From Streptomyces sp. NBC_00224 (lineage in GTDB: Bacteria; Actinomycetota; Actinomycetes; Streptomycetales; Streptomycetaceae): a DNA stretch of 64,000 nt. The notes under the pieces were generated by a model. It worked only from the letters and a program-made list of their open reading frames with translations. It made no database searches and was not told the DNA's origin. The stretch is taken from assembly GCF_041435195.1 (NCBI RefSeq), contig NZ_CP108106.1:5929501-5993500 (forward strand), in the 5' to 3' direction. How positions within the stretch are numbered: position 1 is the stretch's first letter; each line of letters starts with the position of its first letter. The position numbers and the translations under genes are program-made. Shown here in pieces: positions 1 to 6,541 of the stretch.

Positions 1-378
1 TTCGGTGGGACGGTTTTCGGCGGTGCTTTCGGCGGCGGTGCCTACGGGTTCGGCGCGGCCGGGCGGGGCTCGGCCGGGTATGACGGCGCGGGCCACGGGG
101 TCGGCGCGGGCCGTTCCGGCGGGTCGGGCGGTTCGGACTACGGGTCCGGGTCGGGCCTCGGGGCCGGTTCGGGGTACGGAGAGGGATCGTCCTACGGGGT
201 CGGACCGTCGTACGGCGCCGGATCCGCGTACGGGGTCGACGGCCCGGCATACGGGGTCGGCCAGGGGTATGAGACCGGCCCGGCGTATGGGGCCGGGCCT
301 GGTCACGGGGCCGGCCCGGGATACGCGGGCGGCTCCGGCCACGGGGGCGGGGCCCACGGATTCGGCGCTCCCGCCTCC
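1..378 (+). repeat. Gly/Tyr-rich degenerate repeat inside the glycosyltransferase
   Basis: The codons read as irregular units such as SYGVG, SYGAG, AYGVD, AYGVG and AYGAG separated by 2-5 residues, with a more Gly/Ser-rich beginning (GGAFGGGAYGFG). It is in frame with the glycosyltransferase and free of stops. It looks like a low-complexity flexible or condensate-prone insert. It begins before the window, so its full length is unknown. Confidence 0.8.
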
Positions 379-1254
379 CCCCTGTCGCCCGAGTCCGCCG
401 CCTACCTCGCCCACTGCCGCGGCCTCGCGGCCCAGCTCTTCCCCGACGAGGCCGTGGACGCGCACGCGGTCGGGGACAACCCGGTCTCCTTCGAGGAGAT
501 CGGCGGCCCCGGCGCGCCGGAGCTGGCCGACGCGTACGCCAGCGGCAGCGTCGTCGTGCTCTCCAGCGTCGTCGAGGGCTTCCCGGTCAGCCTCGTCGAG
601 GCGATGTTCTGCGGCCGGGCCACGGTCTCCACGGACGCGGGCGCGGTGGTCGAGGTCATCGGCGGCACGGGGCTCGTGGTGCCGCCGCGCAACCCGCGCG
701 CCCTGGCCGACGCGTGCGTGGCGCTGCTGCGCGACCCCGAACGCCGCGAACGGCTCGGCGCCGCCGCCCGTGCCCGCGCGCTCGAACTCTTCACGGTCGA
801 GCAGAACCTCGCGGCATTTCGCGGCATTTACCTGGAGCTGATGTCCCACTGCCCGGTGCGCCGGGAGACCGTGGACGAGAGCGGCGCCCCGGTGCCGTTC
901 GCCCACCCGGCCGAGGCTCACGTCCCGGGCAGCTGGGCGGCCCTGGCCGCCCCGTCCAAGGCCGCCGGGTACGCCCCGAGCTGGGCGGACGTGGGTGCGC
1001 ACGGCGGCGGGGCGAGGAGTACGGGGACGGCCCGCGCGACCGGCCGGGCCACGGATCCGGACCCGGTCGGCGCGACAGGGGCCGACCCCGGTGTCGCCGC
1101 CGGTTCCGGCCACTCCACAACTGGGCACTCCGGCCCCTCCCGTACCGCGCCCGGACACTCGTCCCCGACCCCCTCGGACCCGAGCGGCCCCGGCCCGACC
1201 CCGCCCGACATCGGCCGCTCCGGCTCCGCCCACTCCGAGGAGGCGACACGATGA
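1..1254 (+). CDS. Glycosyltransferase family 4, PelF-like (DUF3492 type), 5' end outside window
   Basis: The reading frame is open from the first base, so the start lies upstream. The C-terminal half of a GT-B fold is clear: the E-x7-E signature EGFPVSLVEAM at about 580-612, then a donor-site Rossmann half ending near 850. This resembles the cytoplasmic PelF-type glycosyltransferases of exopolysaccharide systems. Two oddities stand out. A Gly/Ser/Tyr-rich stretch of at least 125 codons (1-378) is inserted in a loop of the second Rossmann domain, and a Ser/Thr/Pro/Gly tail of about 110 residues follows the fold. The stop overlaps the next ATG (ATGA, 1251-1254), so the two genes are translationally coupled. 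The acceptor and donor sugar cannot be read from this fragment. Confidence 0.85.
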   Translation, partial: FGGTVFGGAFGGGAYGFGAAGRGSAGYDGAGHGVGAGRSGGSGGSDYGSGSGLGAGSGYGEGSSYGVGPSYGAGSAYGVDGPAYGVGQGYETGPAYGAGPGHGAGPGYAGGSGHGGGAHGFGAPASPLSPESAAYLAHCRGLAAQLFPDEAVDAHAVGDNPVSFEEIGGPGAPELADAYASGSVVVLSSVVEGFPVSLVEAMFCGRATVSTDAGAVVEVIGGTGLVVPPRNPRALADACVALLRDPERRERLGAAARARALELFTVEQNLAAFRGIYLELMSHCPVRRETVDESGAPVPFAHPAEAHVPGSWAALAAPSKAAGYAPSWADVGAHGGGARSTGTARATGRATDPDPVGATGADPGVAAGSGHSTTGHSGPSRTAPGHSSPTPSDPSGPGPTPPDIGRSGSAHSEEATR

Positions 1255-2852
1255 CCCGCCCCCCGACGACCCGGCCGACGGACGGCCCCGCCGACAACGA
1301 CGTCCCGCGCGCCCCCGAGAGCGCGGGCGCCTGGGACATCCGCTCGGAGGCCCTACTGGCCGACCCGACCCCCAAGCGCCCCACAGGCGTACGAGGCCAG
1401 CGCCTCCCGGCCCCGAGGGTCAACTCGACCCCGCTGGGGGGCGGTTCGGCGGGCGCGGCGAGTGCAACGGGCGCGGCGGCCACGACGGGCGCGGCGAGCG
1501 CAATGGGAGCGGCGGGCACCGCACGTACGGGGGCCGACGCCGCTAACTCCCCCCGCCCTGCGACCGGTTCGCCCTGGGAGACCCCGGCGTCCGGGGAGGG
1601 CCGGGCACGTCAAGGTGGCCCGACCACCCAGGACGACTCGCAGCCCCTCGCGGCCCAAGAGCCCCCCGCGGCCCAAGAGCCCACCGAGGCCGAGGAGTCC
1701 GCCGCACCCCGGAGGTCCGCGGCCCCGGACCAACCTCCCGCGTCCGCCCCCCGCCCCCGCCCCCGTCGAGGCCCCGCGGACCCGGTCAAGGCGCTCATGC
1801 ACCGGCACCGGGAACTGTGCGAGCGGGCCGTCGACCCGCTGGAGATCGCCGCCGGGCTCGAAGCGCACGGGGTGACCGACCGGACCGCCGCCCGCTTCCG
1901 GCACCGGGACGTGTTCTCGCTCGCCGAGGAGCTCTACGCGCGCGTGCCGCGTGGCACCGAACCGCCGCGCCACGACCTGGGGCCCGCACCCGAGCCGGCC
2001 GGGCGGGTGTTCCGGGTGCTGCGCGCGCTGCTGCCGGGCGCGCTGTGCGCCCTCACCGTGACGGCGAGCCGGCTCACCGTCGGCGGGGCGCGGCTCGCCG
2101 TGATCGCCGCCGGGGCCGCCGCCGTCGGCGCCGCCCTCGCGTACGCCGTCCGGCGCGGCCCCCTGCGGACCGGCCGCGGCGCCGGGGTGCCGTGGGCGCT
2201 CTGGCTCGCCGCCTACGCCGTGGCGGGCAACGGCCTCCTGGACGCGCTGGTCGCGGGCGGCCCGGACGGCGGCCCCGGTGGCCCCGGCGGCTGGGGCGCC
2301 GACCCGGCGGCCGCGGTCGGCCTCACCCTGGCCGTCGCCCCCGCCACCTGGTGCGCCCGCCTCTTCGCCGTACGTGCCCGGCGCGGCCTCGCCACCAGCC
2401 GCGGCCTGGAGGAGTTCGCCGGCCGCTCCCGCCCGCTCCTGCTCGGCGCGGTCGCCCTGTTCCTGGCCGTCCTCGCCGCGGTCCTGCTGACCGGCCGACT
2501 CGCGTACGGGCACGGCTCGTTCGCGTCCGCCGCCGCACCCGGCGCGCTGCTCTTCCTGGCGCGGCTGCTGGCCCTGCACGGCTTCGCACCGGCCGCCGCC
2601 GCCGGGCTGCGAGCGGCGGCCTGCGCCGAGGCGGCCGCCCTCGCCCTGGTGCTCGCCGGCCGCCTGCCGGGCTGCGGCGTCCTCGCCCGCCCGGTGACCA
2701 CCGTCGTCGAGGCGGGCGGCGCGGGCGCCGTCCCGGCCGCCGTCTGCGGCGCCGTCGCCCTCGCCCTGCTCGCCCGGGCCACCGCGGTCCTTGCCCGCGC
2801 CTCGGCCCACTCCGCACGCCCATCGACCCCCGAACAGCACTACACGCATTGA
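1251..2852 (+). CDS. Polytopic membrane protein with disordered N-terminus
   Basis: The 533-residue product begins at an ATG overlapping the upstream stop, with a GAGGAG ribosome site at 1237-1242. Residues 1-175 are Ala/Pro/Thr-rich and look disordered. A soluble block follows at about 177-240, starting DPVKALMHRHRELCERAVD and including AARFRHRDVFSLAEELYARV. The rest holds about eight hydrophobic helices. Position between a PelF-like transferase and a sugar epimerase suggests a membrane component of polysaccharide assembly or export. I recognise no named transporter family, and it is shorter in helices than PelG-type flippases. Function is inferred from context only. Confidence 0.8.
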   Translation: MTRPPTTRPTDGPADNDVPRAPESAGAWDIRSEALLADPTPKRPTGVRGQRLPAPRVNSTPLGGGSAGAASATGAAATTGAASAMGAAGTARTGADAANSPRPATGSPWETPASGEGRARQGGPTTQDDSQPLAAQEPPAAQEPTEAEESAAPRRSAAPDQPPASAPRPRPRRGPADPVKALMHRHRELCERAVDPLEIAAGLEAHGVTDRTAARFRHRDVFSLAEELYARVPRGTEPPRHDLGPAPEPAGRVFRVLRALLPGALCALTVTASRLTVGGARLAVIAAGAAAVGAALAYAVRRGPLRTGRGAGVPWALWLAAYAVAGNGLLDALVAGGPDGGPGGPGGWGADPAAAVGLTLAVAPATWCARLFAVRARRGLATSRGLEEFAGRSRPLLLGAVALFLAVLAAVLLTGRLAYGHGSFASAAAPGALLFLARLLALHGFAPAAAAGLRAAACAEAAALALVLAGRLPGCGVLARPVTTVVEAGGAGAVPAAVCGAVALALLARATAVLARASAHSARPSTPEQHYTH

Positions 2853-2884
2853 CGCGCACTGATGCCCGAAGGAGAACGAGACAC

Positions 2885-2938
2885 ATGACCGCCCTGCCCC
2901 CGGCCTCCTGCCGACCGCACGGAAAGGCCGTGCGATGA
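2885..2938 (+). CDS. Possible 17-residue coupling peptide
   Basis: ATG at 2885 is preceded by GAAGGAG (2868-2874) with a 10-nt spacer, a stronger ribosome site than any directly before the epimerase ATG. The frame encodes 17 residues (MTALPPASCRPHGKAVR) and ends in TGA at 2936-2938, overlapping the epimerase ATG at 2935 (ATGA). An even shorter frame from ATG 2862 ends TGA at 2886-2888, again as ATGA with this one. The likely role is translational coupling, not a functional peptide. No homology claim is made. Confidence 0.4.
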   Translation: MTALPPASCRPHGKAVR

Positions 2939-3906
2939 GGGTGCTACTGCTCGGTGCCAACGGATATCTGGGCCGTTTCGTCGCCGACCGCCTGCTCGCC
3001 GACCCGGCAGTCCAGCTCACCGCGCTCGGGCGCGGCGACGACGCCGACGTACGGTTCGACCTCGCCTCCGGCAGCCCGGGAGCCCTGACCCGCTTCCTGG
3101 ACGCCGTCCACCCCGGGGTCGTCATCAACTGCGCCGGCGCCACCCGCGGCGGCGCCCGCGAACTGACCCGGCACAACACGGTCGCCGTCGCCACCGTCTG
3201 CGAGGCCCTGCGCCGCAGCGGCTGCGGGGCCCGCCTGGTCCAGCTCGGCTGCGCCTCCGAATACGGGCCCTCCCAGCCGGGGTCCTCCACCGCCGAGGAC
3301 GCCGTGCCGCGCCCCGGCGGCCCGTACGGCGTGAGCAAGCTCGCCGGGACCGAACTGGTCCTCGGCTCGGGCCTGGACGCCATCGTGCTGCGGGTCTTCT
3401 CGCCGGTCGGGCCGGGCACTCCCGCCGGATCCCCGCTCGGCCGTCTCGCCGAGGCGATGCGCCGGGCCATGCAGTCCGGCGACGGCGAACTCAAACTCGC
3501 CGGGCTCGGGGTGCAGCGCGACTTCGTGGACGTCCGCGACGTGGCCCGCGCCGTGCACGCCGCCTCCCTCTCGGCCGCCCAGGGCGTCGTCAACATCGGG
3601 ACGGGCCGCTCGGTGAAGCTGCGTGACGCGGCCGCCGTCCTCGCCCGGGTCGCCGGGTACGGCGGCGCGCTGCACGAACTGGACGCCGGGCCGGGCCTGC
3701 GGCCGGGAGTCATCGGCGCCCCCCGCCCGTCCGCCGACGCCGTCCTGGAGCATCTGTCAGCCCCCCAGGCCCCGTACCCCGACGGCTGTGGCAGCTGGCA
3801 GCAGGCCGACGTCCGCACCGCGCGCGACCGGCTCGGCTGGCGGCCCCGGATCAACCTGGAGGAGTCCCTGGCCGACATCTGGATGGAGGCGGCGTGCCGC
3901 ATCTGA
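2935..3906 (+). CDS. NAD(P)-dependent epimerase/dehydratase (extended SDR)
   Basis: The product has 323 residues. The N-terminal Rossmann motif GANGYLG (residues 8-14) and the catalytic YGVSK (about 134-138, with an upstream Ser in the GCASEYG strand) define an extended short-chain dehydrogenase of the nucleotide-sugar epimerase type. Length fits the family. Its place beside a PelF-like transferase suggests it makes or epimerises the UDP-sugar donor, as UDP-GlcNAc 4-epimerases do for Pel-type polymers; the substrate is inferred. The start was chosen for the conserved MRVLLLGANG beginning and the coupling ATGA. The last 13 nt overlap the next gene. Confidence 0.88.
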   Translation: MRVLLLGANGYLGRFVADRLLADPAVQLTALGRGDDADVRFDLASGSPGALTRFLDAVHPGVVINCAGATRGGARELTRHNTVAVATVCEALRRSGCGARLVQLGCASEYGPSQPGSSTAEDAVPRPGGPYGVSKLAGTELVLGSGLDAIVLRVFSPVGPGTPAGSPLGRLAEAMRRAMQSGDGELKLAGLGVQRDFVDVRDVARAVHAASLSAAQGVVNIGTGRSVKLRDAAAVLARVAGYGGALHELDAGPGLRPGVIGAPRPSADAVLEHLSAPQAPYPDGCGSWQQADVRTARDRLGWRPRINLEESLADIWMEAACRI

Positions 3907-4643
3907 CCACCACCGGCGCCCCGCGCGCGGCGACCTCGGGACGGCTCGGGTTCGGCGTCCCCGGCTGCGCGCACCCCCTGGTCGCCCCGGTCGAGTGGGC
4001 CGAGCTGACCCGCCCCGGCACCCCGCTGCACTGGGCGGTCCTGAACGTCGCCGACGGCCCGGGCACCCGGCCCGACCCGCACTGCCTGGAGGCCGCCGGA
4101 AAGCTGCGCAACGCGGGCATCCGCGTCCTGGGCCACCTCGACACCGCGTACGGGACCCGCTCCTTCGGCGAGCAGATCTCCGACGCGCACCGGTTCCTCG
4201 ACTGGTACCGCGTCGACGGCTTCCTCCTGGACCGATGTCCCACGGACCGGGACGCGCTGCCGGAGGTGCGGCGCACGGTGTCGACCCTGCGGGCCCTGCG
4301 CGAGGGCGCCCACCTGGTCCTCGGCCAGGGCGCCCACCCGTACCCGGGCTACGCGGAGGCCGCCGACCAACTGGTCACCTTCACCGGCCCGTGGAGCGAG
4401 TACCGGTGGTCGCAAGTGGCCGAGTGGACCGCCGACTACCCGGAGGAGCGCTTCTGCCACTTCGTCCACGGGGTGCCCCGCGCCCACCTCGACGAGGCCC
4501 TGCGGATCGCCCGCTGGCAGGGCGCGGGCACGATCTACTTCACCGATCGCGGCGACGACGGGGGACAAATGAACCCATTCGAGACACTGCCCGGCTACTG
4601 GGACGAAATCGTCTCGCGTATCGGACCGGGTATCTCGGAATGA
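3894..4643 (+). CDS. Spherulation-specific family 4 (spherulin 4-like) protein
   Basis: The product has 249 residues from GTG 3894, which overlaps the epimerase end by 13 nt. The sequence fits the spherulin-4 family of TIM-barrel proteins related to GH114/GH135 glycosidases: a strand-by-strand pattern with WAVLNVADGPG near 47, VLGHLDTAYGTR near 84, WYRVDGFLLD near 103, and C-terminal AGTIYFTDRGDDGG. Members of related families cleave alpha-1,4-linked galactosamine polymers. No signal peptide or membrane segment is visible, which is odd for an exopolysaccharide hydrolase. A non-catalytic or cytoplasmic role is therefore possible. It closes the four-gene cassette. Confidence 0.82.
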   Translation: MPHLTTTGAPRAATSGRLGFGVPGCAHPLVAPVEWAELTRPGTPLHWAVLNVADGPGTRPDPHCLEAAGKLRNAGIRVLGHLDTAYGTRSFGEQISDAHRFLDWYRVDGFLLDRCPTDRDALPEVRRTVSTLRALREGAHLVLGQGAHPYPGYAEAADQLVTFTGPWSEYRWSQVAEWTADYPEERFCHFVHGVPRAHLDEALRIARWQGAGTIYFTDRGDDGGQMNPFETLPGYWDEIVSRIGPGISE

Positions 4644-4662
4644 GAAGCGGCGTGGCAGTGTT
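4637..4662 (+). promoter_or_regulatory. Sigma-R-type promoter of moeZ
   Basis: GGAAT (4637-4641), an 18-nt spacer and GTT (4660-4662) match the sigma-R consensus GGAAT-N18/19-GTT exactly. The -35 element overlaps the stop codon of the upstream gene. Transcription would begin near 4669, about 47 nt before the moeZ GTG. From memory, the moeB/moeZ gene of S. coelicolor is a known sigma-R target, which agrees. Confidence 0.75.
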
Positions 4663-4715
4663 GCGGAGAGAACAACCGTACTGACATACCGACCGACTGC
4701 GTAATAGAGGTTCAC

Positions 4716-5894
4716 GTGTCGCTGCCACCCTTGGTAGAGCCGGCTGCCGAGCTCACCGTCGACGAGGTCCGCAGGTACTCGCGCCACCTGATCATTCCCG
4801 ATGTCGGGATGGACGGGCAGAAGCGGCTGAAGAACGCCAAGGTGCTCTGTGTGGGCGCCGGCGGCCTCGGCTCGCCGGCCCTGATGTACCTGGCCGCCGC
4901 CGGTGTCGGCACGCTCGGCATCGTCGAGTTCGACGAGGTCGACGAGTCGAACCTGCAGCGCCAGATCATCCACAGCCAGGCCGACATCGGCCGCTCCAAG
5001 GCCGAGTCCGCCAAGGACTCGGTCCTGGGGATCAACCCGTACGTGAACGTGGTCCTGCACGAAGAGCGGCTCGAAGCCGAGAACGTGATGGACATCTTCA
5101 GCCAGTACGACCTGATCGTCGACGGCACGGACAACTTCGCCACCCGGTACCTCGTCAACGACGCGTGCGTGCTGCTCGACAAGCCGTACGTGTGGGGCTC
5201 GATCTACCGGTTCGACGGCCAGGCCTCGGTCTTCTGGTCCGAGTACGGGCCCTGCTACCGCTGCCTCTACCCGGAGCCCCCGCCGCCGGGCATGGTCCCC
5301 TCCTGCGCCGAGGGCGGCGTCCTGGGCGTGCTCTGCGCGTCCATCGGCTCCATCCAGGTCACCGAGGCGATCAAGGTCCTCGCGGGCGTCGGCGAACCGC
5401 TGGTCGGCCGTCTGATGATCTACGACGCCCTGGAGATGCAGTACCGCCAGGTGAAGGTCCGCAAGGACCCGAACTGCGCGATCTGCGGCGAGAACCCGAC
5501 CGTCACCGAGCTCATCGACTACGAGGCCTTCTGCGGCGTCGTGTCCGAGGAGGCCCAGGAGGCGGCGCTCGGCTCGACGATCACTCCCCGCCAGCTCAAG
5601 GAGTGGATCGACGCCGACGAGAAGATCGAGATCATCGACGTCCGCGAGCCGAACGAGTACGAGATCGTCTCCATCCCGGGCGCCAAGCTGATCCCGAAGA
5701 ACGAGTTCCTGATGGGCAACGCCCTCCAGGACCTGCCGCAGGACAAGCGCATCGTGCTGCACTGCAAGACGGGCGTCCGCTCGGCCGAGGTGCTCGCGGT
5801 CCTGAAGTCCGCGGGCTTCGCGGACGCGGTCCACGTCGGCGGCGGCGTGATCGGCTGGGTCCACCAGATCGAGCCGGAGAAGCCCGTCTACTGA
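4716..5894 (+). CDS. moeZ: Adenylyltransferase/sulfurtransferase MoeZ
   Basis: The 392-residue enzyme has an E1/ThiF adenylation domain (about 20-265) with GAGGLGSPALMYLAAAG near 48 and zinc cysteine pairs CYRC (about 180) and CAIC (about 254). A C-terminal rhodanese domain (about 290-390) carries the persulfide loop CKTGVRS near 350. It adenylates the C-terminus of small sulfur carriers (MoaD, ThiS, CysO types) and thiolates them for molybdopterin, thiamine, cysteine and thiosugar pathways. Start is GTG 4716 with AGAGG at 4706-4710. The sigma-R-type promoter upstream links sulfur transfer to thiol stress. moaE, a downstream molybdopterin gene, lies at 38752. Confidence 0.96.
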   Translation: MSLPPLVEPAAELTVDEVRRYSRHLIIPDVGMDGQKRLKNAKVLCVGAGGLGSPALMYLAAAGVGTLGIVEFDEVDESNLQRQIIHSQADIGRSKAESAKDSVLGINPYVNVVLHEERLEAENVMDIFSQYDLIVDGTDNFATRYLVNDACVLLDKPYVWGSIYRFDGQASVFWSEYGPCYRCLYPEPPPPGMVPSCAEGGVLGVLCASIGSIQVTEAIKVLAGVGEPLVGRLMIYDALEMQYRQVKVRKDPNCAICGENPTVTELIDYEAFCGVVSEEAQEAALGSTITPRQLKEWIDADEKIEIIDVREPNEYEIVSIPGAKLIPKNEFLMGNALQDLPQDKRIVLHCKTGVRSAEVLAVLKSAGFADAVHVGGGVIGWVHQIEPEKPVY

Positions 5895-5959
5895 TACCGG
5901 TTCCGGGCCGTAGGACATTTGTCCTGCGGGACCCGGGACGGTCATCTCTGCCGTGGTCG

Positions 5960-6016
5960 GTGCCCCCTGAGCGAAGCTCTCTCTTGTCAGCGAGAGAGCG
6001 CACGCGAAGGGGGCAC
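5960..6016 (+). promoter_or_regulatory. Long imperfect hairpin that sequesters a ribosome-binding site
   Basis: Outer arms GTGCCCCCT (5960-5968) and AGGGGGCAC (6008-6016) are perfect complements. Within them GCG (5971-5973) can pair with CGC (6003-6005), and GCTCTCTC (5976-5983) pairs perfectly with GAGAGAGC (5992-5999) around an 8-nt loop. The right outer arm contains the only ribosome site (AAGGGGG, 6007-6013) of the gene starting at 6021. No U-tract follows, so a translational switch fits better than a terminator. Confidence 0.65.
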
Positions 6017-6020
6017 TGTG

Positions 6021-6500
6021 ATGAGCACGGTGGCAATCGAGAACCAGGTCCGCACCGCCGCAACCGGGACCACGGCGCAGGACGGAGCCACGGCGCAGGA
6101 CGGGACCACGGCGCAGCCGGAGATCAAGGGCCTGCCCAACTGGTACTTCCCGCTGGTCGGTTGCTTCGCCGGGGTCTTCGACATCGCCCGCGCGTACCCG
6201 GTGGTCTACTGGCTGATCCCGGTCGTGGCCGCGCTGAACATCGCCCTCACGCTCACCGTCCTCCGCGCCCGGATGCGCTACATGAGGGCGCTCTGGAAGA
6301 ACAAGCGCACCCGGCTGCTCGCCCTCGGCCTGCTCGGCATCCGCTTCGCGGTCCGCTTCGGCCTGAGCTTCGCGGGTCTCGCGATGGGCGCGGCGGGCGG
6401 CAGCCTCGTCGTCGGAATCGTGATGGCGGTCCTTGCCACGGCGATGGCCTGGGGCGACCAGTGGCTGATCCTGCGCACCCTCAAGCGCGCCCACGCCTGA
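6021..6500 (+). CDS. Small four-helix membrane protein
   Basis: The product has 159 residues. ATG 6021 was chosen over upstream in-frame starts because AAGGGGG (6007-6013) precedes it. Residues 1-40 are soluble and contain a short tandem repeat (TTAQDG, ATAQDG, TTAQ). Then come hydrophobic segments near 45-62, 65-85, 105-125 and 127-145, joined by a basic loop RMRYMRALWKNKRTR. I do not recognise the family. It is monocistronic, convergent with the peptidase gene downstream, and its ribosome site lies inside a long hairpin, which suggests conditional translation. Confidence 0.75.
   Translation: MSTVAIENQVRTAATGTTAQDGATAQDGTTAQPEIKGLPNWYFPLVGCFAGVFDIARAYPVVYWLIPVVAALNIALTLTVLRARMRYMRALWKNKRTRLLALGLLGIRFAVRFGLSFAGLAMGAAGGSLVVGIVMAVLATAMAWGDQWLILRTLKRAHA
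6066..6116 (+). repeat. 18-bp tandem repeat, 2.8 copies, in coding sequence
   Basis: Units run 6066-6083, 6084-6101 and 6102-6116 (partial). They differ only at two positions in the middle copy and keep frame, encoding TTAQDG-like hexapeptides. Such a repeat can change copy number by slippage without breaking the frame. Confidence 0.75.
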
Positions 6501-6541
6501 CGGCCGCCCGGCCGGACCGCGGCCCGGCCGCGCCCGGTCCG

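Noticed and set aside
1817..2938. Arg/Pro-rich frame ending at the epimerase start
   Set aside because: It overlaps the membrane protein in another frame; only the terminal 17 codons have a ribosome site and are listed as a mini-ORF.
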